Source: Pseudomonas sp. ICMP 561
Lineage (GTDB): Bacteria > Pseudomonadota > Gammaproteobacteria > Pseudomonadales > Pseudomonadaceae
Reading direction: 5' to 3'
Assembly (NCBI RefSeq): GCF_002699985.1
Contig: NZ_LKBT01000013.1
Location: 64,910 to 128,909, forward strand
Length of the DNA: 64,000 nt
The notes under the pieces are model-generated. The model had not been told where the DNA came from. It was given only the letters and a program-made list of their open reading frames with translations, and searched no databases. The position numbers were made by a program, and so were the translations under genes. Below are positions 1 to 8,390 of the stretch, one piece after another (positions within the stretch are counted from its first letter, which is position 1; each line of letters begins with the position of its first letter).

Positions 1-77
1 CAAGTTCGCTCCTACCATTGCAGCGCGGTGTTCCAGGTTTGCCGCTTTCCAGGTAGGAGGCAACTTGTTGGCGAGAG
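1..77. repeat. REP doublet, gaacttgttcgc class (left flank of RAYT)
   Basis: Left edge of the window begins inside a REP doublet: caagttcgctcctacc at the start and ggtaggaggcaacttgttgg near 52-71. The second arm carries the gcaacttgttggc variant. The same pairing recurs at 681-810 and at 63821-64000, so this is probably the REP class served by the adjacent RAYT. Confidence 0.75.
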
Positions 78-99
78 GGGATGAGGCGGTGGTTCGAAT

Positions 100-558
100 C
101 TACAACCAGACCGCATCCCAAAGCGGATAATCTCCTACACGCTTCACCAAGCCTGCCCGCACGGGATTGGCGACGATGTAGCGTGCGTGTTTGCGTAGAT
201 TTTCCTCACGGCGAAGCGCGTGATCGTAAAAGCCCTGATGCCAGATCTGGCCTTCACTCCCGCTGACTTTATTGAGGGCGATAGCGCTTCGGGCTTTGAC
301 CTGTTTCAACAAAAGGCTCAGAGATGTCTTCTTGAGTTGAAACAGCCAGTGGAGATGATCGGGCATCACAACCCAGGCTAAAGATTCAGCCAGGCCTTGC
401 TGTTCGGCCCGGCGAAGCTCCTGAACGACGAGCCTTCCTAGTCTCCAGTCGGCGAAGAAAGGGCGGCGTTGATGTGTGGTAACAGTGACGATATAGAACC
501 GGCCAATTTCGGAGTAGCGACCTTTACGAAGTCGGTGTGCATTTGCGCTAAGAGCCAA
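100..558 (-). CDS. REP-associated tyrosine transposase (RAYT)
   Basis: A 152-residue single-domain transposase of the IS200/IS605-like Y1 HUH family that is bound to REP palindromes and thought to mobilise them as single-stranded DNA. The HUH motif reads DHLHW (His68-Leu-His70), the segment IWHQGFYDHALR lies at 105-116, and the likely catalytic tyrosine is Tyr127 in ARYIVANPVRAGLV. Length and ending match full-length RAYTs, so it looks intact. The start is a TTG at 556-558, supported by AAGGAG eight bases upstream; no good ATG lies nearby. It sits alone between two REP doublets of the same class (1-77 and 681-810), the usual RAYT arrangement. It has no accessory gene and is probably a domesticated single-copy gene. 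Confidence 0.9.
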   Translation of the reverse strand: MALSANAHRLRKGRYSEIGRFYIVTVTTHQRRPFFADWRLGRLVVQELRRAEQQGLAESLAWVVMPDHLHWLFQLKKTSLSLLLKQVKARSAIALNKVSGSEGQIWHQGFYDHALRREENLRKHARYIVANPVRAGLVKRVGDYPLWDAVWL

Positions 559-680
559 TCCGTGGCGCTCCTTGGAAATAGTAGAAACGCGAATTTAGCG
601 GTCGATTGGCTAAATCGCTCGCCTATTACGTACCGGAGTATTTCGACCTGCCGCTGCAGCGCGGTGTGTCAGGGGAAAAG

Positions 681-810
681 TCTCGCGAACAAGTTCGCTC
701 CTACCATTGCGACGCGGTGTTTCAGGCTTGCCGCTTTCCAGGTAGGAGGCAACTTGTTGGCGAGGCGGTATGTCAGGAGAAGCGTCTCGCGAACAAGTTC
801 GCTCCTACCG
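681..810. repeat. REP array, gaacttgttcgc class (right flank of RAYT)
   Basis: Two copies of tcgcgaacaagttcgctcc (681-704 and 785-808) flank one inverted ggtaggaggcaacttgttgg arm (741-760). The arms can form hairpins. This block fills most of the gap between the RAYT and the aldehyde dehydrogenase; 559-680 shows only degenerate REP-like sequence. Confidence 0.75.
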
Positions 811-832
811 TTGCAGCGCGGTGTTTCTGCCG

Positions 833-2305
833 CTATTGAGCGATATCGATCAACACGCTTTTAAAGCGTAGATTGGCTTCAAACGCTTCACGTCCCAGGT
901 CCTTGCCAATGCCGGAGCGTTTATAGCCCCCGGTTGGCAGGATGTAATCGTTGCTGCGCCCGTAGCGGTTGACCCAGACGGTGCCGACTTCCAGCTTGCG
1001 AATCAGTCGCAGTGCGCGATTCAGGTCAGCCGTGTGCACGCCCGCACACAAGCCATAGGTGTCGTGTTCGGCCAGTTGCAGCGCCTGTTCTTCGGTGTCG
1101 AATGCCTGAATGGTCAGCACTGGGCCGAAAATCTCTTCGCAGACTGCCGGGCTTTGGCTGTCCACTGCGGTCAGCAATGTCGGTTGGTAATAAGCGCCGC
1201 CCATGCCTTCGAACAGTCCGCCACCGGCCAGCACTTCGGCTCCGGCCTGGCGCGCACGCTGGACGATGTTGTCGATGCGGCTGCCCTGCAAATGGGAGAT
1301 GATCGGCGGCAGCGTGGCGTCTGGTGACCAGGTCGGGCCGGGGCGCAAAGAAGCGAAGTAGCCCTGAAGATGCTCAATGAACGGCGCCATGATCGAGCGT
1401 TCTATCAACAGTCGTGAACCCGAAACACACACCTGTCCGGCATTGCCGGTAATGGCTAGCGCAACGGTGCGTGCGGTTTTGGCCAGATCAGGCACGTCAG
1501 CAAACACCAGTTGCGGGCTTTTACCGCCCAGCTCCAGTGTCACGGGTTTGGGACCGACCAGTGCGCAAGTGGACATGATGCTGGAGCCTGTGGCCGTCGA
1601 ACCGGTGAAGGTTACTTTCGAGATGCGCGGATGACGACACAGCGCGTCGCCTGTGGTGCGTCCGTCACCCTGAACCACGTTGAACATCCCGGCAGGGAGC
1701 CCGGCCTGCACGGCCAACTCGGCAAAGCGCAGGCTGGAAAATGGCGTCAGTTCCGAAGGTTTGAGTACTACGGCGTTACCCGCTGCCAGCGCCGGGGCGA
1801 CTTTCCAGTGGCCCATACTCAGCGGGAAGTTCCACGGTGCAATGGCGGCAATCACGCCGTAAGGCTCGGCGATCTGCATGCCCAGTCGGTCGCTTTGAGT
1901 CGCCGCCACTTCGCCGCCATGCTTGTCTGCCAGCTCTGCGAAAAAACGAATCCCTTCGGCGACATAAGGAATGTCCCAGGCGAGCACGTCTTTGTGGGGA
2001 CGCGTCGAACCGACTGCTTCCAGCGGTCCCAGGATCGCGCCATCGGCTTCAATCAAGTCGGCCCAACGACGCATGACCCGGGCTCTCTCGCGAGGCGGGC
2101 GGCTGGCCCAGTCACTGTGCTTGAACGCCTGCCAGGCATTACTGACGGCTTCGTCCACCATGTCCGCGTCAGCAATCGGCAGCCCGGCGTAGACCTGCCC
2201 GTCGGAGGGGCGTGAGACGTCCATGCCTGACTGGGCATCGCGATAATGACCGCCGATGAAGTGCGCGCTGCGAACAGAAATTTGACGAGGATCGAAGCTA
2301 TCCAT
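833..2305 (-). CDS. NAD(P)-dependent aldehyde dehydrogenase
   Basis: A 490-residue member of the ALDH superfamily that oxidises an aldehyde to its acid in the cytoplasm. The oxyanion asparagine is in APWNF (Asn159), the general base in TLELGGKSP (Glu258) and the nucleophile in GQVCVSGS (Cys293). The NAD-loop GSTATG is at 235-240. Length is typical and the gene is intact. It resembles betaine/amino-aldehyde dehydrogenases, but the substrate cannot be read from sequence. It is divergent from the GNAT-cupin pair across about 205 bp, which suggests a shared promoter region and perhaps a joint role in amine or amino-acid breakdown; that link is inference. The stop is next to a REP array. Confidence 0.88.
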   Translation of the reverse strand: MDSFDPRQISVRSAHFIGGHYRDAQSGMDVSRPSDGQVYAGLPIADADMVDEAVSNAWQAFKHSDWASRPPRERARVMRRWADLIEADGAILGPLEAVGSTRPHKDVLAWDIPYVAEGIRFFAELADKHGGEVAATQSDRLGMQIAEPYGVIAAIAPWNFPLSMGHWKVAPALAAGNAVVLKPSELTPFSSLRFAELAVQAGLPAGMFNVVQGDGRTTGDALCRHPRISKVTFTGSTATGSSIMSTCALVGPKPVTLELGGKSPQLVFADVPDLAKTARTVALAITGNAGQVCVSGSRLLIERSIMAPFIEHLQGYFASLRPGPTWSPDATLPPIISHLQGSRIDNIVQRARQAGAEVLAGGGLFEGMGGAYYQPTLLTAVDSQSPAVCEEIFGPVLTIQAFDTEEQALQLAEHDTYGLCAGVHTADLNRALRLIRKLEVGTVWVNRYGRSNDYILPTGGYKRSGIGKDLGREAFEANLRFKSVLIDIAQ

Positions 2306-2512
2306 GAAGGACTCCAGCCGATAAAAAGCGAGACGTCCATCCTAGGAAAAAAGCCCAAGCATTTGCTGCCGACCTTAGTGTCGATTTAAGCAGTAACTGT
2401 GGTAAACGGCAGCGCGCTTTGTGCAATCTGCCGAATCGTTCCGGAGCTCTTGCCATGAGCGGTAAGCAGATGGGATACAGGCATTAGTGCCCCTTTGACC
2501 GGAGAGCTTTTC

Positions 2513-3376
2513 ATGGCTGACTCGCAACGTTCTTCATGTTCCTATCGCCCTATGACTGCGGCCGATGTGGATGCTGCACACCAACTTTCAGTGCAGTTGA
2601 AATGGCCGCATCGTCGTGAGGACTGGGCGATGCTGCAACGCGTTAGCGAGGGTTTCGTTGCGGAAGACAAGGGGAGGGTGATCGGCAGTGCATTCACTTG
2701 CCATCAGGGGGATTTCTCAACCATTGGTCTGGTGATCGTCAGCGACGAATATCAGGGCAAGGGGATTGGTCGGCAACTGATGAACCTGGCGATTGAGGCC
2801 GCCACACCTCGTATTCCTGTTCTCAACGCGACCCTGGCCGGAGCCCCGCTGTACGCCAGTTTGGGATTTGTTGATTTCGGCAGCGTCGAACAACGTCAGG
2901 GTCAGGCTCCAGCCGAAGCACCGTCAGCGCCCGCGCTCGCGTTCAGCGAAAGCTGCCGCTCAGTGGGCCAGGCGGATTACAAGCGCCTGTTCGAGTTGGC
3001 CAACGCGGGCAGCGGGCTTGATCGCACTGCGGTCCTAAAGGACCTGCTGCCGAGCGTAGAACACTCGGCAGCTATCGAGCGCAATGGGCAATTACAGGCG
3101 TTTGCTCTGTTGCGCCCTTTTGGTCGCGGCCTGTGCATCGGTCCGGTGATCGCTCAAAACGTAGAGCAGGCCAGGTACCTGATCAGTCAGTTGCTGTCGC
3201 GAGTGCCGTATTCCTTTGTGCGTATCGATATTCCTACGAATAGCGGCTTGGCAGACTGGCTGGACGCTGCAGGTCTTAAAGCTGTCGACAGCGTCACACA
3301 AATGGCTAAAGGCAAGGCTCCGCAGGCCACTGCTGGCGTCGCACAGTTTGCCCTCGTCACCCAGGCCGTTGGCTAA
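2513..3376 (+). CDS. GNAT family N-acetyltransferase (two GNAT-like halves)
   Basis: A 287-residue acetyltransferase. The N-terminal half has a standard acetyl-CoA site: the beta4 strand STIGLVIV followed by YQGKGIGRQLM, the Q/RxxGxG/A loop, near residues 80-95. The C-terminal half (about 130-285) looks like the second GNAT-type domain found in the tandem Pseudomonas family and has no clear cofactor loop. An ATG at 2513 is preferred over the upstream in-frame TTG at 2495 because GGAGAG precedes it by eight bases. It is followed 15 bp later by a cupin gene, almost certainly in one transcript. The substrate is unknown; small amines or amino acids are typical for the family. Confidence 0.85.
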   Translation: MADSQRSSCSYRPMTAADVDAAHQLSVQLKWPHRREDWAMLQRVSEGFVAEDKGRVIGSAFTCHQGDFSTIGLVIVSDEYQGKGIGRQLMNLAIEAATPRIPVLNATLAGAPLYASLGFVDFGSVEQRQGQAPAEAPSAPALAFSESCRSVGQADYKRLFELANAGSGLDRTAVLKDLLPSVEHSAAIERNGQLQAFALLRPFGRGLCIGPVIAQNVEQARYLISQLLSRVPYSFVRIDIPTNSGLADWLDAAGLKAVDSVTQMAKGKAPQATAGVAQFALVTQAVG

Positions 3377-3391
3377 TCCGGAGAGTGTTTA

Positions 3392-4105
3392 ATGTCACAG
3401 CTAAAAGCTTTGTTGTTGGTCCGCGCTGACGGCAGTCAAACCGATGCACCGTTGAAGCGCGGTGCTTTGAGCGCTGGCGATCCGTTTGCCGACGTGCGTG
3501 ATATCGCTTATGTCGCTGATGATGGCGTAAGTGCCGGATTGGTCAGCGCCAGTGGCGTACGTAGCAGTCAATCGTATCCATTCACGGAAATGTTGGTTGT
3601 CCACCGCGGGTGTGTCAGCCTGCACGTTAACGGTGAAACCCTCGAAGTCGGCCCCGGCGAAAGCGTTGTAGTGGAGCAGGGAGTCGCCTGTCAGTTTGAT
3701 GCGGCAGATGGCAGCCTTTGGGCTTTTTGCGCACTAAGTGGCTCCGCACCGTCCACGCAGCCAGCGCTGACCTGGATCGACAAGCGCGTTGCGCTTGCAC
3801 CGTCGGCAGCCCCCGAGGCCAGCATCCTGAGTGGCCCGACTCCGCAGTGCCGCTCACACAACGCCTATGAAGCCTCGAACAGCTCCCTGCGCATCGGCGT
3901 CTGGGACTCGACACCTTATGCCCGTGGCGGCCGACCGCACAAAGTGCATGAGTTGATGCACCTGGTCGAAGGGCAGGTGACGCTCACTGGCGCAGACGGC
4001 GAGGCGCTGATCGTGAACACCGGCGACACCGTGTTTGTCCCGCTAGGCGCTAGCTGCGCTTGGGAAAGCACGGTGTATGTGCGCAAGTACTACGTGGTGG
4101 TTTGA
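3392..4105 (+). CDS. Cupin (bicupin) domain protein
   Basis: A 237-residue protein with two cupin folds, at about 40-115 (YPFTEMLVVHRGCVSLHVNGE) and 155-235 (KVHELMHLVEGQVTLTG). The second domain keeps His residues in the HELMH segment typical of metal-binding cupin motif 1 and a VFVPLGASCAWES motif 2. The first domain is poorer in metal ligands. It resembles the DUF861/(S)-ureidoglycine-aminohydrolase-like and sugar-sensing cupins. It is likely co-transcribed with the upstream acetyltransferase, with an RBS GGAGAG before the ATG. Its role is unknown; a small-molecule-handling enzyme in the same pathway as the neighbouring dehydrogenase is plausible. No signal peptide is present. Confidence 0.8.
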   Translation: MSQLKALLLVRADGSQTDAPLKRGALSAGDPFADVRDIAYVADDGVSAGLVSASGVRSSQSYPFTEMLVVHRGCVSLHVNGETLEVGPGESVVVEQGVACQFDAADGSLWAFCALSGSAPSTQPALTWIDKRVALAPSAAPEASILSGPTPQCRSHNAYEASNSSLRIGVWDSTPYARGGRPHKVHELMHLVEGQVTLTGADGEALIVNTGDTVFVPLGASCAWESTVYVRKYYVVV

Positions 4106-4132
4106 TTGGCCGTATCGTTTGGAATACGTTTC

Positions 4133-4506
4133 CCTGTTGGAGCGAGGCTTGCCCGCGAAGAACGATAACGCGTTATAGCCATGAAACCGCGTCGCCTATA
4201 TCGCGGGCAAGCCCGGCTCCCACAGGAATTTTGCGATCCGCCTGAGACGGTTGTCTGCGGGAGGATCTATGTTGGCCTGCAAGGGTTGATCCCGGTGGGA
4301 GCGAATTCATTCGCGAATGCGTCATGTCAGGCGACAGAAGTATTGAATCTGCCAGCCTTTTCCCGAATAAATTCGGTCCCACAGGTTTTGCATAAGCTTG
4401 AGAGGCTACCCACCTGTGGGAGCTGAGCTTGCTCGCGATGAACGATAACGCGGTATGGCTTTGAAACCGAGTCGCCAGCATCGCGGGCAAGCCCGGCTCC
4501 CACAGG
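4133..4506. repeat. Cluster of three REP doublets between convergent genes
   Basis: Three inverted pairs: gagcgaggcttgcccgcga with its mate at 4133-4226; gagcgaattcattcgcgaa with its mate at 4293-4385; gagctgagcttgctcgcga with gcgggcaagcccggctc at 4413-4506. The third pairs arms of two different classes. Sequence just outside the first and third doublets is similar (ttttgcgatccgcctga near 4230 and tttgcgattcgcctga near 4508), so part of the flank has been copied. The whole 428-bp gap between the cupin and the aldose epimerase is filled by these elements. Confidence 0.8.
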
Positions 4507-4533
4507 GATTTGCGATTCGCCTGAATGAAATTG

Positions 4534-5403
4534 TTACAGTGCGCGGTAACTCAGGCTGAAACCCAGCTCAGCCGACTCTCCCTGTCGCAACAGCCGCAAC
4601 CCTGGATGCCCCGGCAAATGGTGGGCATTCACCGGGTGGCTGACCGGCTCGAAGCAGAAAAAATCCAGCCCGGGCGGGCAGAACACCAGAAAGAACTCAC
4701 TGCCCGTCGCCCGGCATTCAAGCTCATAACCCAGGTCCGGCTGGCTGATCAGGGCGCTGCCATCCCATTCGGTAAAGCCGTTGTCCAGTCGGGTGTGCGG
4801 CAGGCTGTTCAACGCATTGAAGTCCCACTCGGCTGGCAGATTCTCAAGTTGCGTGGGCAGACCTGCTTCATCGGTCAGCCAGACCTGTGACGCCGTGGCC
4901 CGTAACCGGGTGTTGGCGGTGCGTGGCAGATAAGGATGCAAGCCCAGCCCGTGCCAGGCGGCCCGCGAGTCCAGGTGGGTCACCTGCAGCGTGATGCTCA
5001 GCGTGCCGTCCAGCAGGCTGAAGCGCAGTTGCGCGCGATAAGCAAAAGGGATGCTGCTGTTCAGTTGCAGGCAGGCATGTTGCGCACTTTGCTCAATCAC
5101 TTCCCATGGCTGCTGCCAGGCGCTGCCATGAATCGGCAACGCATCGTTGGCGCTGTTGGGCTCAAGCGCGAACCAGCCATCGGGGCTGTCAAATCCTCCG
5201 TTGCTGATCCGGTTGGACCACGGTGCCAGCGGATAGCAGGCCAGCTTCCGTGCAGTCCCGGCACCGAGGGCTTCGTCATTGCTGGGGCGCAGCAGCGGTT
5301 GGCCGCTGGCGATCACATTCCAGTTAACGATGCTGCCGCCGGTTTGCGGGGCGAGCGTCAGTCGGGTGATGCCATCTTCAAGCGTCAGGATTGCCGGGAG
5401 CAT
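4534..5403 (-). CDS. Aldose 1-epimerase family protein
   Basis: A 289-residue galactose-mutarotase-like beta-sandwich enzyme interconverting alpha and beta anomers of sugars. Family signatures include LACYPLAPWSNRISNGGF (about 53-70), the catalytic His segment PIHGSAWQQPWEV (about 90-102), GLGLHPYLPRT (about 152-162) and a late acidic residue in the EFFLVFCPPGLDFFCFEPV region. Length is normal. It lies 31 bp downstream of the DMT transporter and at the end of a minus-strand sugar/uronate block, so mutarotation of an imported sugar acid is a reasonable role. That substrate is inferred from context only. Confidence 0.82.
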   Translation of the reverse strand: MLPAILTLEDGITRLTLAPQTGGSIVNWNVIASGQPLLRPSNDEALGAGTARKLACYPLAPWSNRISNGGFDSPDGWFALEPNSANDALPIHGSAWQQPWEVIEQSAQHACLQLNSSIPFAYRAQLRFSLLDGTLSITLQVTHLDSRAAWHGLGLHPYLPRTANTRLRATASQVWLTDEAGLPTQLENLPAEWDFNALNSLPHTRLDNGFTEWDGSALISQPDLGYELECRATGSEFFLVFCPPGLDFFCFEPVSHPVNAHHLPGHPGLRLLRQGESAELGFSLSYRAL

Positions 5404-5434
5404 GATGATTCGCCGTATGAGTACAGATGAGGGC

Positions 5435-6349
5435 TCAAGCCGTTTTACGCCGCCAGGTCAGCAGCACAATGCCGGCGACCACGATCAGGCCGCCAATGAT
5501 CTGTCCGCCGCTGAGCAATTGATCAAGAATCAACCAGCCAAACAGCAGACTCGCCACCGGTTCGATGTTCATCACTGGCGCGTTGCGGGCCATGTCCAGA
5601 CGGTTTACGCAAATGAACAGCAGGGAAAACCCCACGCCATAAAGCGTGACCAGACAGGCCAGTGCGGTCCAGCCGGTGGCGGTGGACGGCAATGAAACAC
5701 CTCCAGGCAGCACGCCGCTGAAACCCGCCAATGCAGCGGCGCTGAACACGATCAACATGGTCAGCATGCTGCGCACGGTGCCGCGCAGGGATGAAAGTTT
5801 ATGGTCGGTTATCCACAGCGCACAGGCGAAAACACCCGCCGCTCCAAAACCGAAGGCAATGCCTTCGAGCCATTGTGCCTCGGTGCTGTGCTGGCTGGAC
5901 AAGCGTTCCGGCACGTCCAGCGCAAAGACCAGACCAATCAGAATAAAACCCATCAGCAACGCGGCACGAGCGGTCGGCCTTGCGCCGCCTAACGCCCATG
6001 TGAGCAAGACCAACAGGATGGGAGCCACGTTGGCGATCAGCAACGCCAGCGCGACTGGAATGCGAGCAACAGCCGAGTAGATGCAGAAACTTTGTGTCGC
6101 AATCAGCACGCCCAGCAGGAGTTGCCAGCGCCACGTTCTGGCGGTCAGGTTCGGGCGTTCCCGTTGCCACAGCACCAGGCCAGTAAGGACCAGCAAGGTC
6201 ACGCCCGATCGACACAAAATCGCCAGCAGCAGGCCGGTGTCATGGTCAAAGGCGATACGCGCGGCGATGTGATTGCCTGCAAAAGCACAGGCGAGAAGGG
6301 CGAGGAGCAATACAGCGATGTGGCGGGGAAACAAAGCAGGAGCAGACAT
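5435..6349 (-). CDS. EamA/DMT-family transporter
   Basis: A 304-residue inner-membrane protein with about ten hydrophobic segments arranged as two EamA repeats. The first starts at HIAVLLLALLACAFAGNHIAARIAF; the second ends in the SLLFGWLILDQLLSGGQIIGGLIVVAGIVLL signature just before the basic C-terminus. The start is placed at the ATG ending at 6349, because AAGGAGG lies ten bases upstream; the in-frame TTG six bases earlier is too close to that site. Such proteins usually export amino acids or other metabolites; the substrate here is unknown. It is separated from the TRAP genes by a REP doublet and followed closely by the epimerase. Confidence 0.85.
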   Translation of the reverse strand: MSAPALFPRHIAVLLLALLACAFAGNHIAARIAFDHDTGLLLAILCRSGVTLLVLTGLVLWQRERPNLTARTWRWQLLLGVLIATQSFCIYSAVARIPVALALLIANVAPILLVLLTWALGGARPTARAALLMGFILIGLVFALDVPERLSSQHSTEAQWLEGIAFGFGAAGVFACALWITDHKLSSLRGTVRSMLTMLIVFSAAALAGFSGVLPGGVSLPSTATGWTALACLVTLYGVGFSLLFICVNRLDMARNAPVMNIEPVASLLFGWLILDQLLSGGQIIGGLIVVAGIVLLTWRRKTA

Positions 6350-6396
6350 GAGCAACCAGCCTCCTTGGCTGGAAAACAGGGGCTGGCGGAGATGAT

Positions 6397-6485
6397 CTGT
6401 AGGAGTGAGCTTGCTCGCGATGGCGTCAGATCATTCAAAAATTTTTGAATGACATATCAAATCGCGAGCAAGCTCACTCCTACAG
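6397..6485. repeat. REP doublet, gagcttgctcgc class
   Basis: ctgtaggagtgagcttgctc near 6397 is the inverted mate of gagcaagctcactcctacag ending at 6485, with a short spacer containing its own small palindrome (caaaaatttttg). It lies between the TRAP large permease and the DMT transporter and may act as an mRNA-processing or terminator-like hairpin. Confidence 0.85.
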
Positions 6486-6506
6486 TTTTTCTGCTATCTC
6501 GAAGCC

Positions 6507-7787
6507 TTACAACACCACACTCGGCAACCACAGGGAGATTGCAGGGATGTAGGTCACCAGCATCAGCACCAGGAACAGCGCTACGTAGAACGGCAGCAGG
6601 GCTTTCACGGTGGCTTCGATGGTCACTTTACCCACCGCAGCACCCACGAACAGCACCGCGCCAACCGGCGGTGTAATCAAGCCGATCCCCAGGTTCACCA
6701 GCATGATCATGCCGAAGTGCACCGGGTCTACGCCCACACCCACGATCACGGGCAGCAGGATCGGCGTCAGGATCAGGATCAACGGTGCCATGTCCATCAC
6801 GGTGCCCAGCAGCAACAACATGACGTTGATGCACATCAGGATCACGTAACGGTTATCCGACAGCGTCAGGAACGCTGTCGTGATCTTCATCGGGATTTCC
6901 ATCAGCGTCAGGATGTAACCGAAGCTGGCAGCGAAACCGATCAGGATCATGACGATGGAAATGGTACGGGCTGCCCGGTGCATCAGCTTGGGCAGGTCAC
7001 GCCATTTGTAGTCACGGTAGATGAACATGGTCACGAAGAATGACCAGAGCACCGCAATGGCTGCCGACTCGGTGGCGGTAAACACGCCCGACAGGATACC
7101 GCCGAGAATGATGACCAGCGCCATCATGCCCCACAGCGCGTCAGCCGCGATTTTCAGCGCCTTGCGCAACGGGATGACCTCACCCTTGGGGTAGTTGCGC
7201 TTACGGGCGAAGATCATGCACAGACCCATCATCACCGCACTGAGTAACAGGCCCGGCATGATCCCAGCCATGAATAACGATGCGATGGAAACGGTGCCGC
7301 CCGCTGCCAGCGAGTACAGAACCGAGTTGTGGCTTGGCGGTGTCAGTAGCGCCTGGACCGAACCGCTGACCGTTACCGCTGTGGAGAAGTCACGAGGGTA
7401 GCCCGCACGTTCCATTTCCGGAATCAGCACCGAACCAACTGAGGCAGTGTCCGCTACCGAGGAGCCGGAAATAGCGCCGAAAAAGGTAGACGCAACGATG
7501 TTTACCAGCGACAGACCACCGCGTACGAAACCCACCAGCACGCCAGCAAATGCGACGAGCCGCCGCGACATACCGCCTTCGGCCATGATCGCGCCCGCCA
7601 GGACGAAGAACGGGATTGCCAGAAGAGAGAATTTATTGACACCGCCAGCGATCTGAATCATCAGTGCATCAGCAGGGATCTCAATCCACCATGCACCGAT
7701 CAGCGCAGACAGACCTAGTGCGTAAGCGACCGGCATGCCGATCAGGATCAGCGCGATAAAGCTGCCTAGTAATATAAGTGCGTCCAT
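6507..7787 (-). CDS. TRAP transporter large permease (DctM family)
   Basis: A 426-residue, roughly 12-helix inner-membrane protein, the ion-coupled transport channel of a tripartite ATP-independent periplasmic transporter. Recognisable signatures are the N-terminal GMPVAYALGLSALIG, FFVLAGAIMAEGGMSRRLV, the conserved AISGSSVADTASVGSVLIPEM near 110, and LITPPVGAVLFVGAAV near the C-terminus. Its start directly abuts the stop of the small permease, so the two are translationally coupled. Together with the DctP-like protein upstream and the udh/lactonase genes, the system probably imports uronic acids such as galacturonate or glucuronate (inference from context). Confidence 0.93.
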   Translation of the reverse strand: MDALILLGSFIALILIGMPVAYALGLSALIGAWWIEIPADALMIQIAGGVNKFSLLAIPFFVLAGAIMAEGGMSRRLVAFAGVLVGFVRGGLSLVNIVASTFFGAISGSSVADTASVGSVLIPEMERAGYPRDFSTAVTVSGSVQALLTPPSHNSVLYSLAAGGTVSIASLFMAGIMPGLLLSAVMMGLCMIFARKRNYPKGEVIPLRKALKIAADALWGMMALVIILGGILSGVFTATESAAIAVLWSFFVTMFIYRDYKWRDLPKLMHRAARTISIVMILIGFAASFGYILTLMEIPMKITTAFLTLSDNRYVILMCINVMLLLLGTVMDMAPLILILTPILLPVIVGVGVDPVHFGMIMLVNLGIGLITPPVGAVLFVGAAVGKVTIEATVKALLPFYVALFLVLMLVTYIPAISLWLPSVVL

Positions 7788-8315
7788 TTATGCAGCACCT
7801 TCACTTTCTTCTACGACGTCAAAATGCATGACGGCGCGATGGCTTTGGTCACCCAGAAAAACTCGCTCCAGAATGAAAATCAGGGTCACGATCCCGCCGA
7901 GGGGAATTGGCAAGTAGGAGATACCTACGCGCAGCGACGGGATTTCGCCCAGAAACTGGTTCCAGGTAGTGGCGCAGAGTTTGAAGCCTTTGACGATCAT
8001 GAACAGTGCTACGACTGCCATCAGCACTTGCACCAGCACAGCAGCGAGCTTGCGCAAATGCAGGGGCATGCGATCCACCGCCATGGAGACGGCCATGTGC
8101 GCACCGGCACGGTAGCTGGCTGCAGCTCCGAAGAAGGTGAACACCACCATCAACAGGATCGCAACAGGTTCCGGCCAGCTCGACCCCGTACCAAGAACGT
8201 AACGAGCGAAAATGCCCCAAGGGATAATCAACGTCATGATCAGCACCGCAAAACCGGCGATCCCGATGCAGACCCGATAAATAATGTCGTTAATACTTAA
8301 CAGCGTATTTTTCAT
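7788..8315 (-). CDS. TRAP transporter small permease (DctQ family)
   Basis: A 175-residue membrane protein with four predicted helices; it binds the large permease and is needed for TRAP transport. Diagnostic features are the early helix VCIGIAGFAVLIMTLIIPWGIFARYVLGTGSSWPEPVA (the W-E/P motif) and the GAHMAVSMAVDRMP segment near 85. The last codon before the stop abuts the first codon of the large permease with no gap. A stem-loop separates it from the upstream binding-protein gene. Part of the uronate-import operon. Confidence 0.92.
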   Translation of the reverse strand: MKNTLLSINDIIYRVCIGIAGFAVLIMTLIIPWGIFARYVLGTGSSWPEPVAILLMVVFTFFGAAASYRAGAHMAVSMAVDRMPLHLRKLAAVLVQVLMAVVALFMIVKGFKLCATTWNQFLGEIPSLRVGISYLPIPLGGIVTLIFILERVFLGDQSHRAVMHFDVVEESEGAA

Positions 8316-8329
8316 TGAGGCTCACCACT

Positions 8330-8364
8330 GCGGCGGCGAACGAGCTTTCGCTCGCCCCCGCGGC
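8330..8364 (-). promoter_or_regulatory. Intercistronic stem-loop between dctP-like and dctQ-like genes
   Basis: A GC-rich hairpin with core cgagc-tttc-gctcg, extended by outer gcgg/ccgc pairs, in the 75-bp gap after the binding-protein stop. No T-run follows on the minus strand. Such hairpins commonly stabilise the abundant binding-protein message or cause partial termination; that role is inferred. Confidence 0.45.
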
Positions 8365-8390
8365 GTTATCGGACTGACTTATAGGGCTGC

